Shown: one piece after another, positions 9,876 to 22,900 of the stretch
How positions within the stretch are numbered: position 1 is the first letter of the stretch
Layout of the letters: each line of letters starts with the position of its first letter
DNA from: Tieghemiomyces parasiticus
Taxonomy: Eukaryota; Kickxellomycota; Dimargaritomycetes; Dimargaritales; Dimargaritaceae
Direction of reading: 5' to 3'
Assembly: GCA_027575765.1 (NCBI GenBank)
Contig: JANBPT010000263.1
Span: 1-49,713 of the forward strand
DNA: 49,713 bases
Position numbers and translations under genes: made by a program
Notes under the pieces: generated by a model
What the model was told of the DNA's origin: nothing
The model's input: only the letters and a program-made list of their open reading frames with translations
Databases searched by the model: none

Positions 9876-11852
9876 TCAGCACCCCGTGGGCACTGTGAAA
9901 TCGTCCGTGTACATTCCCTGGCTATAATTGGCGGCCAGGCCAAGCCCGCGTTTAGCAAACCCGCGCCACACTTCGCAGCGGTTAGTGCCATGAGTACGCA
10001 AATCCTCAGCATGAATGATAGCATCGCGAGCGGTGAGGAACGTCGGAAAACACGGTTGGAGTTTGAGCCCATCGACCACCAGCTGTAAAGCCAGCACGTT
10101 ACCCTGGCTCGGCGATCCCTTTTCGTGGCCACCATGGTTCCACCAGTCAGCATCAAAGCCGTGACGGTCCACCAAATTCCAAAACACTTCATAGAGAAGA
10201 CTGGCCCATACCTCACCGGCGGCATGGATCTCGAAGTATTCGGGACGGTTGAGCCAGCTGTACGTTACGGGGTTAACAGTGCGATCGGTCGAAAAAGGGT
10301 GTAGGCGAAGGCCACCTGGTTTGCCCGAGACGTACGCGCCAATGGCGATGGGTGGGTACGGAATACCGGTGCTGTTGGTCCCGTTGCCGACGTCGCGGAC
10401 CTGAAGAATAGCGGCCACAAAATCACTCCACCCTTCACCGAGCCCGGCTGATTCACCAAACAGAAGGCAGAAGGTGTTAGCCGGGCCCCCCGTCAACCGC
10501 GCAGTGAGGCCGTGCGTATACTCGTGGACCACAACGGTACGGTCCAGGGTGTCGTCCCGATGCGGTGTGGTCAGGTTAAACAAAAACATCCACATGGTGG
10601 GTGCTTCGCCGTCGGGTGGCGTGTTAAAGTAGGCGTTGTTAAAACGGTCGGGGTTCTGTGCGTAGGCTACGAGCGCGTCGTTACCCAGACCACCCCGGCC
10701 AAAATTGTTGGTCTGGAAGTTTCCGGCAGGTTCGTCAAACCCGTAGCCGTAGAGAAGGTCGTGCATCATGTTGGTATGGTAGAAGAGCTGGGTCACCGAT
10801 GCCTCTCCGTACGCCGTGGGCTCTTGGGACAGATCGAGCGGAAAGGCGAAGGTGCTGTGGTCCGGCCCCGTACCTTGAGGCCGGATTAGTACTTCCGACC
10901 CGGACTGGCGGTCGGGCGAATACAGCTGGGCGCGTACGTTATTTCCTTGGGTGTCCAGGTAGACGAAAGTGTCATTGGTACGATGCCAGCCCAGTGGCGA
11001 CGCGTCAGGGTGCCACGGATCGCATACCAGCTGCCGGGGGCCCTCATCGGGGTTAGTCAGGGGCCATGGGTAAACCAGGTAGCAGGCGGGCCGTGCGTAG
11101 TCCCACACGGCCACCAGGGCCAGATCTGATTGGCGCAGCTGAACAACGTAGTGGTGCGGGTCGAGCCGGATGGTGAGCGTCCAGACCGGTACGGTGCGGA
11201 CCGATGAATGATTGGCCGCGGCAGGGATCCGAAGTGCTTCCAGGGTCGCACGGACTTCAAGGTTGGAAGCCGCCCATACGGGCCAGAACACGTAAGTGGG
11301 CGATGCAACCTCCCCCTCGGTACCAATAACTGAGGGCTCGGGTAGGTCAGCTGCATGATCGGCAGCCACGCCAAGGTGGTGCAGGAGTGCTGACAGGGCG
11401 TCCCTTGGGGCACTGGGCTTGACGGGCAAGGCCTCGTTGTGGTCTTCACCGATCGACTGGGAAAACGTGGCGGCTCCCATCGAGACCAGAACGATGTCGT
11501 CGGCCACATTGACCGTCACGTATTCATTCGCTACCGGACGACCTGATTTCAGAAGTTGAAAGTAATAATGGTTGACGGCTAATCCAGGGGTACGGTAGTG
11601 GGACTGCAGTCGATAATCATGTGGCGAAAGGTCAAGGAAGTCATTTAGAGAGCGCCGGGCCACTGCGAGTGCGGACCCTTGCCCACCAAGCCCCGCGCCA
11701 TGACTTCGGGGTGGCGCAATAAAAGATGACGTCGGGTAGGGTGGCAACACGCTGCGTAGGATGGCGCCGATTACGAGGATAACTGACGATGTTACGGTCA
11801 AAACCGTGCCCAGGCTTGCACCAGTACCGCTCTTGCTGAGAAGACAGACCAT
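9876..11852 (-). CDS. Fungalysin, secreted zinc metalloprotease (MEROPS M36)
   Basis: This is a secreted endopeptidase made as a zymogen. The start at 11852 (MVCLLSKSGTG) is the first ATG and is followed by a hydrophobic segment (LGTVLTVTSSVILVIGAIL) that serves as signal peptide or anchor. A fungalysin/thermolysin propeptide (FTP) domain follows at about residues 65-130 (NDFLDLSPHDYRLQSHYR, NHYYFQLLKSGRPVANEYV). The catalytic domain has the HEYTH zinc motif near residue 442 and the third ligand Glu in LGEGWSDF near 472. It also has family-typical EIHAAGEVWASLLYEVFWN and a C-terminal CEVWRGFAKRGLGLAA block. Length of about 658 residues is usual for M36, and the frame is uninterrupted. Fungalysins degrade extracellular proteins such as keratin, elastin and host tissue; here the target is unknown. 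The 3' end faces the AT-richer gap. Confidence 0.95.
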   Translation of the reverse strand: MVCLLSKSGTGASLGTVLTVTSSVILVIGAILRSVLPPYPTSSFIAPPRSHGAGLGGQGSALAVARRSLNDFLDLSPHDYRLQSHYRTPGLAVNHYYFQLLKSGRPVANEYVTVNVADDIVLVSMGAATFSQSIGEDHNEALPVKPSAPRDALSALLHHLGVAADHAADLPEPSVIGTEGEVASPTYVFWPVWAASNLEVRATLEALRIPAAANHSSVRTVPVWTLTIRLDPHHYVVQLRQSDLALVAVWDYARPACYLVYPWPLTNPDEGPRQLVCDPWHPDASPLGWHRTNDTFVYLDTQGNNVRAQLYSPDRQSGSEVLIRPQGTGPDHSTFAFPLDLSQEPTAYGEASVTQLFYHTNMMHDLLYGYGFDEPAGNFQTNNFGRGGLGNDALVAYAQNPDRFNNAYFNTPPDGEAPTMWMFLFNLTTPHRDDTLDRTVVVHEYTHGLTARLTGGPANTFCLLFGESAGLGEGWSDFVAAILQVRDVGNGTNSTGIPYPPIAIGAYVSGKPGGLRLHPFSTDRTVNPVTYSWLNRPEYFEIHAAGEVWASLLYEVFWNLVDRHGFDADWWNHGGHEKGSPSQGNVLALQLVVDGLKLQPCFPTFLTARDAIIHAEDLRTHGTNRCEVWRGFAKRGLGLAANYSQGMYTDDFTVPTGC

Positions 11853-12481
11853 GCCGAAGGTTGGCAGAAAGGGCGGAACTGAATCAAGAAATTGGTTCAC
11901 TAATGCTATCGACGGCGCAGTTCAAGGCTGTTCGGGCAGGCCAGGCCATGCCGCTGCCCGCTCTTTTTATATCGCTCTACTTGATTCTGGTATGGGCATC
12001 CGACGATGATTACCCCACGATCGTAGCGTCAGAAGGTGGTGAAGGGGGCCTATATGGTAAGAATCGCTTCTGATTGCTCTATAAGCCTCGGATGTTTAAT
12101 AACGAACGCACCAGAGCCTGAGCAATACAGTGACAGCCACGTTCGGGACGTTTGCTAAGCATGCGGAAGAGCCGAGCCGGCCTAAAGGTTTAATGGACAC
12201 GCCGTGAGCCTTCCCATCAGACATGACGTGCATGCCCCTACTTTATCAATCATCTCACATCTTTGTAAAGCCCTGTAAAGGGGTGGGCATTTTCATGTTG
12301 GATAAGATGAGCCATCAGCTTTAATACGTTGATTCTCCATGACTGCGGAGCGCGAGCCAAAGCCAACCGGCAGCCCTCCTGGGGTCGAGGCCTCACTCAT
12401 TCGCCAAACGGAAACAGAATACAAATCGGCAGCACATGGGAGTTGCCAATGACCTCACGATCGGGGTGGAGAGGTAGGGAC
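11853..12481. other. Intergenic between FKBP 3' end and fungalysin 5' end
   Basis: Contains the promoter and 5' leader of the fungalysin gene and the terminator of the FKBP gene. No open frame with a family signature and no clear RNA gene are visible. Confidence 0.5.
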
Positions 12482-12958
12482 TTAGTGGATTTTGAGGAGC
12501 TCAACCTCGAAGATGAGCACAGCGTTGGCCGGAATGATTTTACCGACGCCGCTGGCACCATAGCCGTAATCGGGGGAGATTGTCAGCTCGGCCTTCTCAC
12601 CAACGTTCATCTGGGGGACGCCCTCATCCCAGCCGCGGATGACCTGGCCGACACCGACGGTGAAGCTGAAGGGCTGGTTGTTGCGCTTAGCAGTGCTGTC
12701 GAAGACGGTGCCGTCGGTCAGCTTGCCGGTGTACAGCATGTCGACCTTCTGGCCGGTCTGGGGCCGAGGGCCGGTGCCAGCCTGGATGACCTTGCGAGTG
12801 ACGCCCATGACGGTGGAGGGGGAAGGAGGTTGTGGGACGGAGGGTTTCTGGTCCGGGGTGAAGAGAAGGTAGCGGAAGCTGAAGAAAATGAGAACGCCGG
12901 TGAGGAGGAGAGTGACGGTTTGACGGTTGAAGAAGCCAGGCATGGTTAACGGATGCAC
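12482..12958 (-). CDS. FKBP-type peptidyl-prolyl isomerase with N-terminal membrane anchor
   Basis: It catalyses cis-trans isomerisation of Xaa-Pro bonds and would bind FK506/rapamycin. The 158-residue frame starts at 12958 (MHPLTM), with a second Met at 12943 (MPGFFNRQTV). Both give a single transmembrane segment (VTLLLTGVLIFFSFRYLLF) and a Pro-rich linker. From Met51 (12808) the sequence matches a complete FKBP12 domain: MGVTRKVIQAGTG, DMLYTGKLTDGTVFDST, VGVGQVIRGWDEGVPQM, VGEKAELTISPDYGYG and ending FEVELLKIH. The pocket aromatics (Tyr in MLYTG, Phe in FDS, Trp in GWDEG, Tyr in YGYG) are present. Topology suggests an ER or other membrane location with internal starts able to yield the soluble form. 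No intron is seen. Confidence 0.95.
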   Translation of the reverse strand: MHPLTMPGFFNRQTVTLLLTGVLIFFSFRYLLFTPDQKPSVPQPPSPSTVMGVTRKVIQAGTGPRPQTGQKVDMLYTGKLTDGTVFDSTAKRNNQPFSFTVGVGQVIRGWDEGVPQMNVGEKAELTISPDYGYGASGVGKIIPANAVLIFEVELLKIH

Positions 12959-12983
12959 AGTTGGGGTCGGGGCGGGGTGAAAT

Positions 12984-12993
12984 GTTATATATC
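12984..12993 (-). promoter_or_regulatory. Candidate TATA box of the FKBP gene
   Basis: On the minus strand GATATATAAC lies only about 27 bases before the first ATG (12958) and 42 before the second (12943). If this is the real TATA element, typical initiation some 30 bases or more downstream would fall at or past the first ATG and favour the second or an internal start. No transcript evidence. Confidence 0.35.
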
Positions 12994-13930
12994 TCGGGGG
13001 ATAGAAACAGAAGGAAAGCGGTCGAAGGGGTGGGCTTGAGCGCGGGGGAATAGCGATGGCATAAACCCCCCGCTTTTAGCACCGTGAGCGGGGTGCTGGG
13101 TGGGTGGGAACGGAAGGTGGTAGAAGACAAATGACGACGAGGGGTACATAGGGCAATGGGAGAAGGAGGAAGCTCCGCATGTGCCCTTGGGTGGGTGTGG
13201 GCGAGTGTGCAGCGTTTCAAACGTACACAGCGGCCACAGGGGAGGGGGCAGAGCCGGCACTGCATCCGTGGGGAGCCAATCACTGGCGGTCAGGGCCCCC
13301 GCTAACGACCAGGGTCAGGGGGGGGAGAACCATGTCTGTGGCCACAACTGAGATGGGTGACGGGCTAGGGGTCGGCTAGAGTACCTCCACAGAAGGCTTA
13401 GCCACAGAGCCAGTCCAGGCCCAACCGCGCAGGCCCTTAATGTCATGGCCACTCCGCCAGTGTTGGTGCGCGTGGCCTCGCATTGTGACAGGCTCAGCTT
13501 GACCACCAAGGCCCCTGCCCACCGTGGCTGTACCGTTGAAGTACCTTCGCGGGGAGGGAATCGGTGAGTACAGGTAAATGCAATTAATGCAGGTTGCTAA
13601 AGAGGCTGTCCAGTACACACAATACCCATGTGTGCGGACGAATTAATGTACGTCCCAGCCAACGACGCCACCGATACCAAATGTAGCCACTTAACACAAT
13701 GGTAGCGCGTGTGTACTTCCGGGGAACCTTCCCTAAACGGGCCCAGCGTGGCTGTGCCTCACTCTGTACCAAGCACAATCAAATTCTACTCCCCCTCCCT
13801 CACATACATCGACCAGGAATTCCTAGAAAAAACCCAACAACGGCATCGATTGTGACGTCGGTTTCCACATGCAGGCGCTGCAGTGGGCTGATCCCGTCAA
13901 CCAGCCGTCGTCCACTTTTATTCACCGGCA
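12994..13930. other. Intergenic between Sen1-like 3' end and FKBP promoter
   Basis: No gene is supported. A tRNA A-box-like string (AATGGTAGCGCG at about 13697-13708) was examined, but it lacks a B box at the right spacing and a foldable cloverleaf. Confidence 0.5.
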
Positions 13931-16900
13931 CTACGGCCGCGCCGCAGGTTTCCGTTTTGCCTGGATAAACAGGTTGGGTTTCTTGCGCGCGGGAGCGCCA
14001 CCTTGGCCAGGAGGGGCGGCCCGCTTCTGGATAGGTACGAGCCGTGGGTCCGTGACGAACGGTCGGGATACACCGTTACTTGTATCCAACGCGGGGCTGG
14101 CTTTCCCGGCCGCCTGATTGACCCCAGAGTGGGTCATTGTCCCCATCACCTTATCCTTGGCGGTGCCAGCCGGATCGGCGGAGGGTGCTGTTGATGAATC
14201 GGTCGAACGTCGCTGGGCTTTACGGCGGCGCCGCCGAGAGCTACTCGGGCTGAGTCCGGTACAATCCGGCGGCGAGGCAGGTGAGATCCCGGGCGGGACA
14301 GTTGCCGACGGAGGCGGGGGCGTCGGTCGTTGGGTAGGCTTGGTCGAATCGACTGGACGCGGGCCCGGACGGTTTGTACCATGCCCGCCAGGATTGATCG
14401 AGGGCAGGCGGGCCCGCTGCTTCGTGTCTCCGACGGCTGAACTGATTACTTGACTCAGGAGGTCCCTACCCTTACCGGCATTGGCTGCCTTGGGTGGCGG
14501 TGCCCGGGCGGATTGTTTAGTGGGTGGCTCGTCAGCTAGACGGACTCTTTGCGGCGAGGCGGCACGCTTCCGGTTACCGATGGTGGTCGCCGTGGGCTTT
14601 GGCGGTGGCGGGGCCCCGCCATTCTCGTTCGTAGTGTCGTCGGTTAACGGGGGTGACGGCGGGGAGGATGATGCACCCGCGTTGATCGGGGGTAGAGGAG
14701 CATCCAACGTTTCGTTACGATCGGCGCGACGTACGAGATGATCAATGTCCGGGTAGTGTGCCACGTCTAAAGGTTCGGCGCGGGCCCGCTTGCGGTCAGT
14801 TTCGGGGTTGACGAGGGTCTCAGGGGGCAGTGCGGCCGGTTCGTGGTGTACTTGTAAGGTGTCGGTTTTGTTGCTCCTATCTACTTCGTCACCACTACTC
14901 ATCTCACTGTCGCTGGAGGTTTCCATCTTGAATACGTTTCCCCTCGCCCGTTTGGCCGCCTTCTTGGCCGCCAGTTTAGACTTTGCCACGGGCACTGCGG
15001 GCACTGGTGTACCATCACCGTTTCCAGGTGTCTCTGTCAACGACCGACGCGGGTGAATATTTCGCGCTGGCGAGATCAACGTCGGGGCGGGCACAAGGTT
15101 CGGGTACGCCGTACCTTTAGATGGTAATTGGCCAAATAGACTCGCTGACTGGAAAGTGATGTACGCCTTGTGTTCCTGAGCGGATTCGACGAGTAACCTC
15201 CAGACCGGATGGCGCGTAAGGTACGCGCCATTACCAAACATGAATAGAGACAGGCGGGCGCGGGTCATGGCGACGTTCATTCGTCGTAGATCCGCCAGGA
15301 ACCCAATCCCTCCCCCGCCGCCCCCACCGTTTCCTTTGGGTTGCGACCGGACACAAGAGAAGAGAATAATATCCTTCTCCTGGCCTTGAAACCCGTCAAC
15401 AGTGTTGAAGTCCACCGTCTGGCGAACCCGGGGCCCAAACCGTTGCTCAAAGAGCTGCCGTAACCGAAACATCTGCTGTTTGTAGGGCGTGATGACACCG
15501 ATCCGATGGGCAAAGGTCTCGCGGGGAAAAGTCCGACACAACCCAGCCACGAAATCACAGAGGGCCTCGGCCTCGGCGTGGTTAACCAGGGATTTGTTGC
15601 CGGCTGACTGCTCGCGGCCGTGGGCCACGTGATAAAACCGAAACGGGGCAAACCGGGGGATACGGCCCCCCGCTCCGTCGCCCCCGCCACCACCGGCAGG
15701 GTCGACATGCCACACCGCAACTTTACGTTCCCGTAGGTCCGGCCCGTCGAGCAGCTGGGCGTTATAAAACATCCGACTGGGAAACCGACTAATTTCCGGG
15801 TGCATGCGGTACTGAATACTCAACAGATTCACGCAGCCGGGGTTGGACTTTTGCAGGCGGACAAACAGTGACTGGTTGTAGAGGTAGTTGGAGGCCTCCG
15901 GGGAAATGACGGTCGGCGGCAGCTGGTTGGGGTCACCCACGAGGATACACCGGCGGCAGCGGTACTGGAGGGGGATGAGGCAACTGAGTTCGACCGATTG
16001 GGCAGCCTCGTCAATGATGACCGTCTCGAAGGCGCAGTGCATGGACTGGAGGGTCTCGTGACCGCTGCCCGATAAAGTACAGCACAAAATGTCGGTGTCC
16101 CGGAGGATCTGCTGGCGTACCTGGCGCCGGTTGGTCTCCATCCCCTGCAGGAGCGCCGTCTGGCGGTCACGCTCTCGGTTGGATTCCGTGGTGAGCTCCC
16201 ATTGCTTGCGTTTGAGCCGTTTGCCGCTGTCCTCGAGTCGTTCGATTTCAGCCAGGTCGGGTCGCCGCTCGGCTGCCTTGGCACGTACCTGCGCCTTTAT
16301 TTCGTCCTGTTGGCGGATCAGGGCCTTGATTTCCTGGTGGATGGCGTCCTGGCGCTCGATACACTGGTCCATCTGTGCCCGGACGGTGCCCATCGTACCT
16401 TTGGAATCCTTGGCGTCTTGGCCATCCGCCGGTCCGGTGGGTTTGGCACCACTAGCGCCGCCGCCCGCCCGGTTCAACCCCACTATGGCGTCGTCCACCA
16501 GCTGGTCTAGACTGACGGCCCGGACCTGGGCGTTCATACTATCGGCAACCCCGATCCGCACGACCCGGGGGTATATTGGCTTGCCATCCGCCCCGGTCAC
16601 GCCGTCCATGATACGCTTGACAATTTCGTCGACGGCGGCGTTACTCGGGGCGCAGATGAGCAGCTTGTCGTTGCCGGCACCCGTGGAATCGACGGCACGG
16701 GGCACTTTGTGCACCCCGGCAGGTCCGGTGGGAATGGCGATCGGGACGGCGTTGCGGGCAAACTCGTCATCACCAGCCGCCGTCGACTTTTCCGCTACCT
16801 GGCCCAACAGGCATCCCACGAGGGCAAGGATAGTCCTGGTCTTGCCCGTACCGGGGGGCCCCTGGATGAGGGAGAACCCATTGCCGCGGCGTTTGACGGT

Positions 16901-19900
16901 AAGTACGGCCTGGGCCTGCGGTCGGTTGACCCCGTAGGTTCGGATGCACTCGTCGACCTCCGTAGGGGGGAGGGCCGGCACGGCTGGGATACGGGAGCGG
17001 AGGACGGCTGGCATGAGGCTGAGCCCGCCCAAGTTGGCCAGCCCTAGGTACTCGCGGTTCATGGTGGTTAGCTGGGTCAGTTTCCACAGTCTCCAGCGGG
17101 ATCCTGTATAGAGCAGCGACTGAAGGTTGGCGAAGTCCTCGCCTGTCCATCCCCATAACGATACCTGGGCGTAGGTCTTGAACGTGCGGGTTACGTGGAC
17201 CTTGGTGAGGAGAGTCCGATGGTCAGGCCGGAGTCGGCCCAGGGTCATGGGTGCCAGATCGCTGTCCGGACCCGTCTGATTACCCTGCGACGGGTGCCTT
17301 GTAGCGGGCTGTCCGTCCTCGGGCCGATACTCGCACAGGATGGCCAGGTCGCCTTCCATGACATTCTGGGCGTCGGCGACGGTGAGCTCGAATGTCAGTT
17401 CCTGGAAATCGTTGACCGAAGCGCGGGCTTTCAAGGTGGCCCACAGGTTCAAATTATGCCGGGCCTCGTCGCGGGCGTGCCGAATCTGCATCCAAGTCTC
17501 GGCGAGCAGGAGAGGCTCAAAACATTCGAGGTAGTCGGTCTCCGAGGCAAAGGTGTCTGGGACGCGCTGGTACGAAGGACGGTAGTGGAGTCCCGGTGGG
17601 TAGCTCGGGAGGCTGGCGGAATGGGCGGTGGGATTCCCCGGCGCCGGCTGTTCCATGTGGCGGAGGGACCAGCTCAGGATACGGCGGTGGAGTGAAGTCA
17701 GGTCGGTCACCCGAGCTCGCGGATACTGACCTCCTTGGGGCCCCGTCGCTCCCTGCTGGTAACGTGAGGGCACGGCAATGAGTTTTCCAACGGGTTTGAT
17801 GTCCACTGGTCGGTTGGGGTCCCCGATCACGTCAATCAATTTGATGCCGCGACGGACGGGCGGGGCGGCTGCAGACTTGGTACGTGACAGAGTGATGGCC
17901 GACGGTGCAGCGCTGTCGGTGGCCCCCAACAGGCCCATCAAGCCTTGACGACGGGACCCCTGACTGTCATCACCATCGGCTTCCGAGTCACTGTCGCTGG
18001 TGGACACCGTGGACGTAGACGCCGCCGCGGTCTTACCATTGACGATCGAGGCTGAATCCGTTTTGACCCGGCTATGATCAATCTCCGTCATTGGCAGGGG
18101 TTTTCGCCCGGGGATGGTTGGCCGGGCGGCAGGTGGGACCCCGAGGGCCTGACGTTCGCGGGCAAAATCGCTTCGCAGGGAACTCAGTCGGGACGCATTG
18201 GCGGCCGCCATGGTCGGCCGGAAATTGCCCACGGTTTTCTTGATAACTGGGGCAGAGACCGTGACCCCACCGCCAGGGGCCTCTACGATCACGGTGTGCG
18301 GGACGAAACTGGATTTGGCCGGGCCGGCGGGTTTCCACGGGCGGAGGAGGCCGCCGCCGTTGGAGGCGCGGCGGACAGCTGAAGTATCAGGGGCTAGCGA
18401 TCCCGCTGGGAAGTTGGGGCCAGACCCCCGGGATGACTTCGTGGCGGCTACGGCCGTGGTGGCGGTCCGCGTTAACGAGCCCGCGCCAGCCGAGGTACGA
18501 GTCCGGGCCGATCCCATACCGCGTGAAGTCGCCTGCCTAGGAGTCCTTCCCTCATCCCCTTCCTCCTCGTCGTCCTCGACCTTGGATCCTCCAAAGAAGG
18601 ACGATGACAATTGGGCGGTACTCCGCCGGCGCCAGGCCGCCGACGAAGCACCCTTACCAGTTCCGGAGATGTGAACATGATTACCACTGGTGGTGGCCAG
18701 AGAGGAGCCTCGGGCCGCGGCCTCCTCCTTGAGAAACGATGCTCCGCGGGCACCGGGCGGCTGGATCCAGGAGGGGCGCAAGGGTGATAACTCGGGCGAC
18801 GAGTCTTCAATGACATTACGTCTCGGAGCCTGGTGCCGGGGCTGGACAATGAGGCCGGGTGTATCGGGTGTCATGGGTGTGATGAGCGAGCCTATGCGGG
18901 CTGGCCGCGACTGCGTAGCGTTAATTCTCGGGGCGGGCGTGGTGAAGGTAGAGGTGGCACCGACCGATGACGCAGCCGGGCCGGCATCCAAGGCGGTCCA
19001 GTCTACATCTAAATCGCTGTCGTCAAATGTATCTAGCTCGCGCTGGTAGTCCTCGGCGGATGTACGGGTCATAGATTCCGCCGCCTGGACTTGGGTTTTG
19101 GACGTGAGGCTGCCCAGTGTAACCGCTGATTTCGGTGCGGGGGTGGTCGGCTGTTGCCCCTCCAGCGCCGCCATGCTCTCGAATAGCTCGTCATCGTCAT
19201 CATCCGATATCACGATGGTGTCGAAAGGGACGGTGGTGCGTGGAGTGACCGTCGTGGTGGTGGCTATTGATTTGGATCTGGCTGCCGGCTGCTCCTTCGT
19301 GGGCTGCGTCGTTAATATTGGCGAGAGCGCGCGGGCCGGGGTTGGCGTAGGGGACGCTGGTAATGGCGAGGTCGTCGGTGCCGACACAAACGCTTTGAGG
19401 GTGGATTGCCGCCCCATTTTACCGGTCCGCGCGATGCTGGTACTCGAACTGGCAACAACACTAGCGCTGGTCTCAGCGCTGGTAGTAGACGCCGTGGGCC
19501 GCAAATCTGACGTGAGTGGGTAACATAGTTCGTCAAGGTACGCCTGCAACCTCATCTCTAACTCCGATTTTTGGTCGTCGCCTAGGTATGACATGAATCC
19601 CGGTTCCGTACGAGCGACTTTGGCGATTTTCCCAAGCACCACAGGATCGAACCGGTACGCCACCGCGACGTCGCCCACGTCCTTAAGGGGCACTAAATCG
19701 GGGAACCCATCATCCGCTGCCATCGCGGCCTCTACCTCGGCCCGCGCGACACCCACAACCTGCCCAAGCTCAACGGGAAGAGTCAGTAACGCCACCAGCT
19801 GGGCAAACGCCGCGTCACGCAGCTTCTCGTCGGTCACAAACAACCACCGCAGGGTCGTCTCAAGGCTATTACTCAGCTGTTGACCCTGGAGGGCGTGGAA

Positions 19901-22900
19901 CTGGGCGTCGGCGAACAATGGGGTGAGTGGGAAAAACGTGGGCACAAACATGGCGAGGAGCATCCGACCGGTTTCAAACACTTCGTGCATCACGCGCGCC
20001 ACATCGTCCCCAGAGAACCGCTCCACCCAGCTAAAGCCCTGGTACCCAGTCAGGTTGAGGAAATCGACGGTGCGAAGCCATAGATCCGGCAGGCTGTGCC
20101 GAACCCGGTCGACGCTAACCGGATCCCCGCCTCCAAATATGGCCGTCGACCGACCGTCGGACGGTTGGGCGGGCGTTATCGGTGACTTCGCAACCGCTTC
20201 CAGCATAATCCGGAGGGTGGTCATACCGACCGCCAAGACCTTGGTCAAACGGGCGGTGATTTGGCACAGCTCGTAACCGGTATCGACCCCACGACGATAC
20301 GAGTCCATGATATCCGCGATACACACCACGCTGTCCTCGGGGGCGTAAGCCACGAGGCGGGCGATAAACTCCGACTCGCCCCACAGGAAGGGCAGGTCGC
20401 GTAGCGTACGCTCGAGCGCCGGGCTGTGCGTAATGCTGTCTTGAATCCATGTTAGAACGGCCAGCCGGAGGGTCGTGTGGTTGGCAAATAAGAGCCGGAG
20501 GAGGGCCATGATACCCGGACGGGCCAGGAGGTCGGTGACCGTGTCACCGCCGACGGCGGCACTTGACAATGGGTCGCCGCTCACGCTGCCCAGCAGGGAC
20601 CGCCGTGCGTGGGTTTGGTTGGCCGTCATGCGCTGAAACATACGGGTGGCCAAGGGCCCGAAACTTTCAATCACGTCCTGGACGACGGCGAGGTTCTGGA
20701 GACAGCGGTCCCGGACCGCCTGTTGGAACGGTTGCGTCATGGCCCCACCGTTCTCGGTTAAGGTGGTACGGGCCTGGTCGAGGAGACTACCGTAGTCACA
20801 CCAGAGGACTTCCGACACGGCAAACAAAATGCGGAGATGGAGCGGGGTGGGCAGGGTACCTTGCAGACACGACATCCATACCGTCCTGGCCAGGGCATAC
20901 TCCGGGGCGGCGGCCAGGTACGGGTAAGCGGCCACAAATCCTCCGGTTTCGGAGGCTGCCAACGGGTCCGGCTGGCTGGGATCGGTCAGGGCGCGCTGGA
21001 GGGCGATGAGTTCGTCGACGAAATGGCGGATAAAATCCACATCGCGTTGGAGGATGGCCTCGGCGGCCGTGATGGCGGCCGGGAGGGTATGCGCGTGTTT
21101 GGACAGCTCGATGAGGAGGTCGACGACCTGGACACCGTTGGCGGTGATCCATGGGAGGAGGGCCAGTGAGACGGACGGTGGCGGTGGCGTGCGCGCTTGG
21201 GCAGAGGGGCGGGTATGGTGGGCCGCGAGCATTCCGCGGTCGGCTTGATCGTCGCTGCCAGGTGGCCGGATGCCACCCACGTAATACTCGGTCAGGAGCT
21301 CCACCAGGACCCGGCCACTGATGAGACAGTTTTCCTTGGGGTATGCATAGAGTGTAGCGGCCCAAGTCGAGGTCTTTTTGAAGACCAAGGTCCAGAGCCC
21401 CGCAGCCTGGTCGTCGGCTCGGGCGGCACGGACGTAAGGGACAAGCCAATCGAAGGTAGCTTGCAGTCGACGTTCGGCTACGACCAGGCGGTCCTCCTCG
21501 CTAGGCGGAATCAGGGTCAGAGCCGAGGGTTCCGTCTTGCTACCCGCGAGATGGTCGCCGTCGTCGGCTCCACTCACCCCTGAATCTGCCGCGGCTGCAG
21601 CCGCTGGCCCGGTTTCACGCATCGCATTCTCAAAGTACGGATGCTGGAGGACGGTACTAATCATCCGGTAGGGATAAAAGTCGACGAGCGGCGCCCGGCG
21701 GAGGGGCAGGCCCGAGCGAGCGCGGACGGGCCGGTGATCCCAAAATTGCGGACCAAACGCCTCAAGAAGGGGTACGAGCAGCCGCAGGGCCTCGTAGTAT
21801 AGTGTATGGGAATTAACGGTCAGTAGCGCGGTAACGAGGTACGGAAGGTGGGCGGCGCCGGCATTCCGGGTATTCTGACGCAGGTAAGCGGAGCGGACGG
21901 TGGGTTCCACTTGGAGCAGGATGAGACGCAGGGCCTTGACAGCCCAGGCCAGCCGATGGGTGACCGGCTGGGGTTTCAGGAAATCACTAGGCCGCAAGGC
22001 GCCAAAGTGGGCCTCGTCGTCGGTGATAAACACGGTGGTGAGGTGGTCAATGACCATATCGGCAAGTCCCGACAGGGCCTGCCATTGGAGGGCGCCAACG
22101 GACCGGGGTGTACTACGCATGGCCCCGTAGGCCCAGTGGCGGACGTACTCCCAAGGGTGGAACAGGAGGACGAGAAGGGCTGGCATGAGGTGTTCGCCCA
22201 CCTCCAGCGTTTTCTGGTCCAGGATGACGCGTAGCAGGAGGCAAAATAGGCCGTTGACGGGCGGATGAGTGAGAAACCAAGGGTTCTGAAGGATTTCGTA
22301 CACAATGCAAATGACTTCAAAAGGGAGTGCCGGGCCCGACGGGAGGGCAGTGGGTTCTGGGATGGGTGGAGCGACGCCCAACTGGGCCTGGGGCTGTAGC
22401 CCGCCGAATGGCTGCGCGCCCGGGGTGGTGGGTCGCCATTGGGTCGGCGGAGTGAGGACGGTCGGCGTCCCGGCGACGAAAAGATTAAGCTGCTGGTCGG
22501 CTAGATTGAAGGCGGCCTGCCAGACCCGTGCCAAGTCATCGTAGAAAAGTTGCCGGAAAAACGTCGCGACGGCCTCGGGCGGGTACCGCCGGTCGCACTG
22601 GGTGTGGTACTCGGCCTTCGCATCGGTATAGCACTGGATACAAGCGGTGCACTGGAGTAATTGGGCGGCAACCGTAGCCTGAAACTTAGCCAAGCCGGGT
22701 ACTGAGTCGGCCGGTAGGGAGTGGAGGTGAAGGAGCTGCGTCAGGAGTGGCCGCAGGGACGGGTTGCACCACCAGCAGGTAAGCCGGGCTGCTTCGCCCT
22801 CGATAAAGTAGCGGAGGCCTAGTTGGAGGAATTCGGGCAAAATGCGTTCGTGGGTCGCTGCCGCCACGGATTTATCGGACGGAGGGGGAGCTACTGGTGG

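Noticed and set aside
13690..13785. AATGGTAGCGCG resembling a tRNA A box
   Set aside because: No B box within tRNA distance and no cloverleaf could be drawn.
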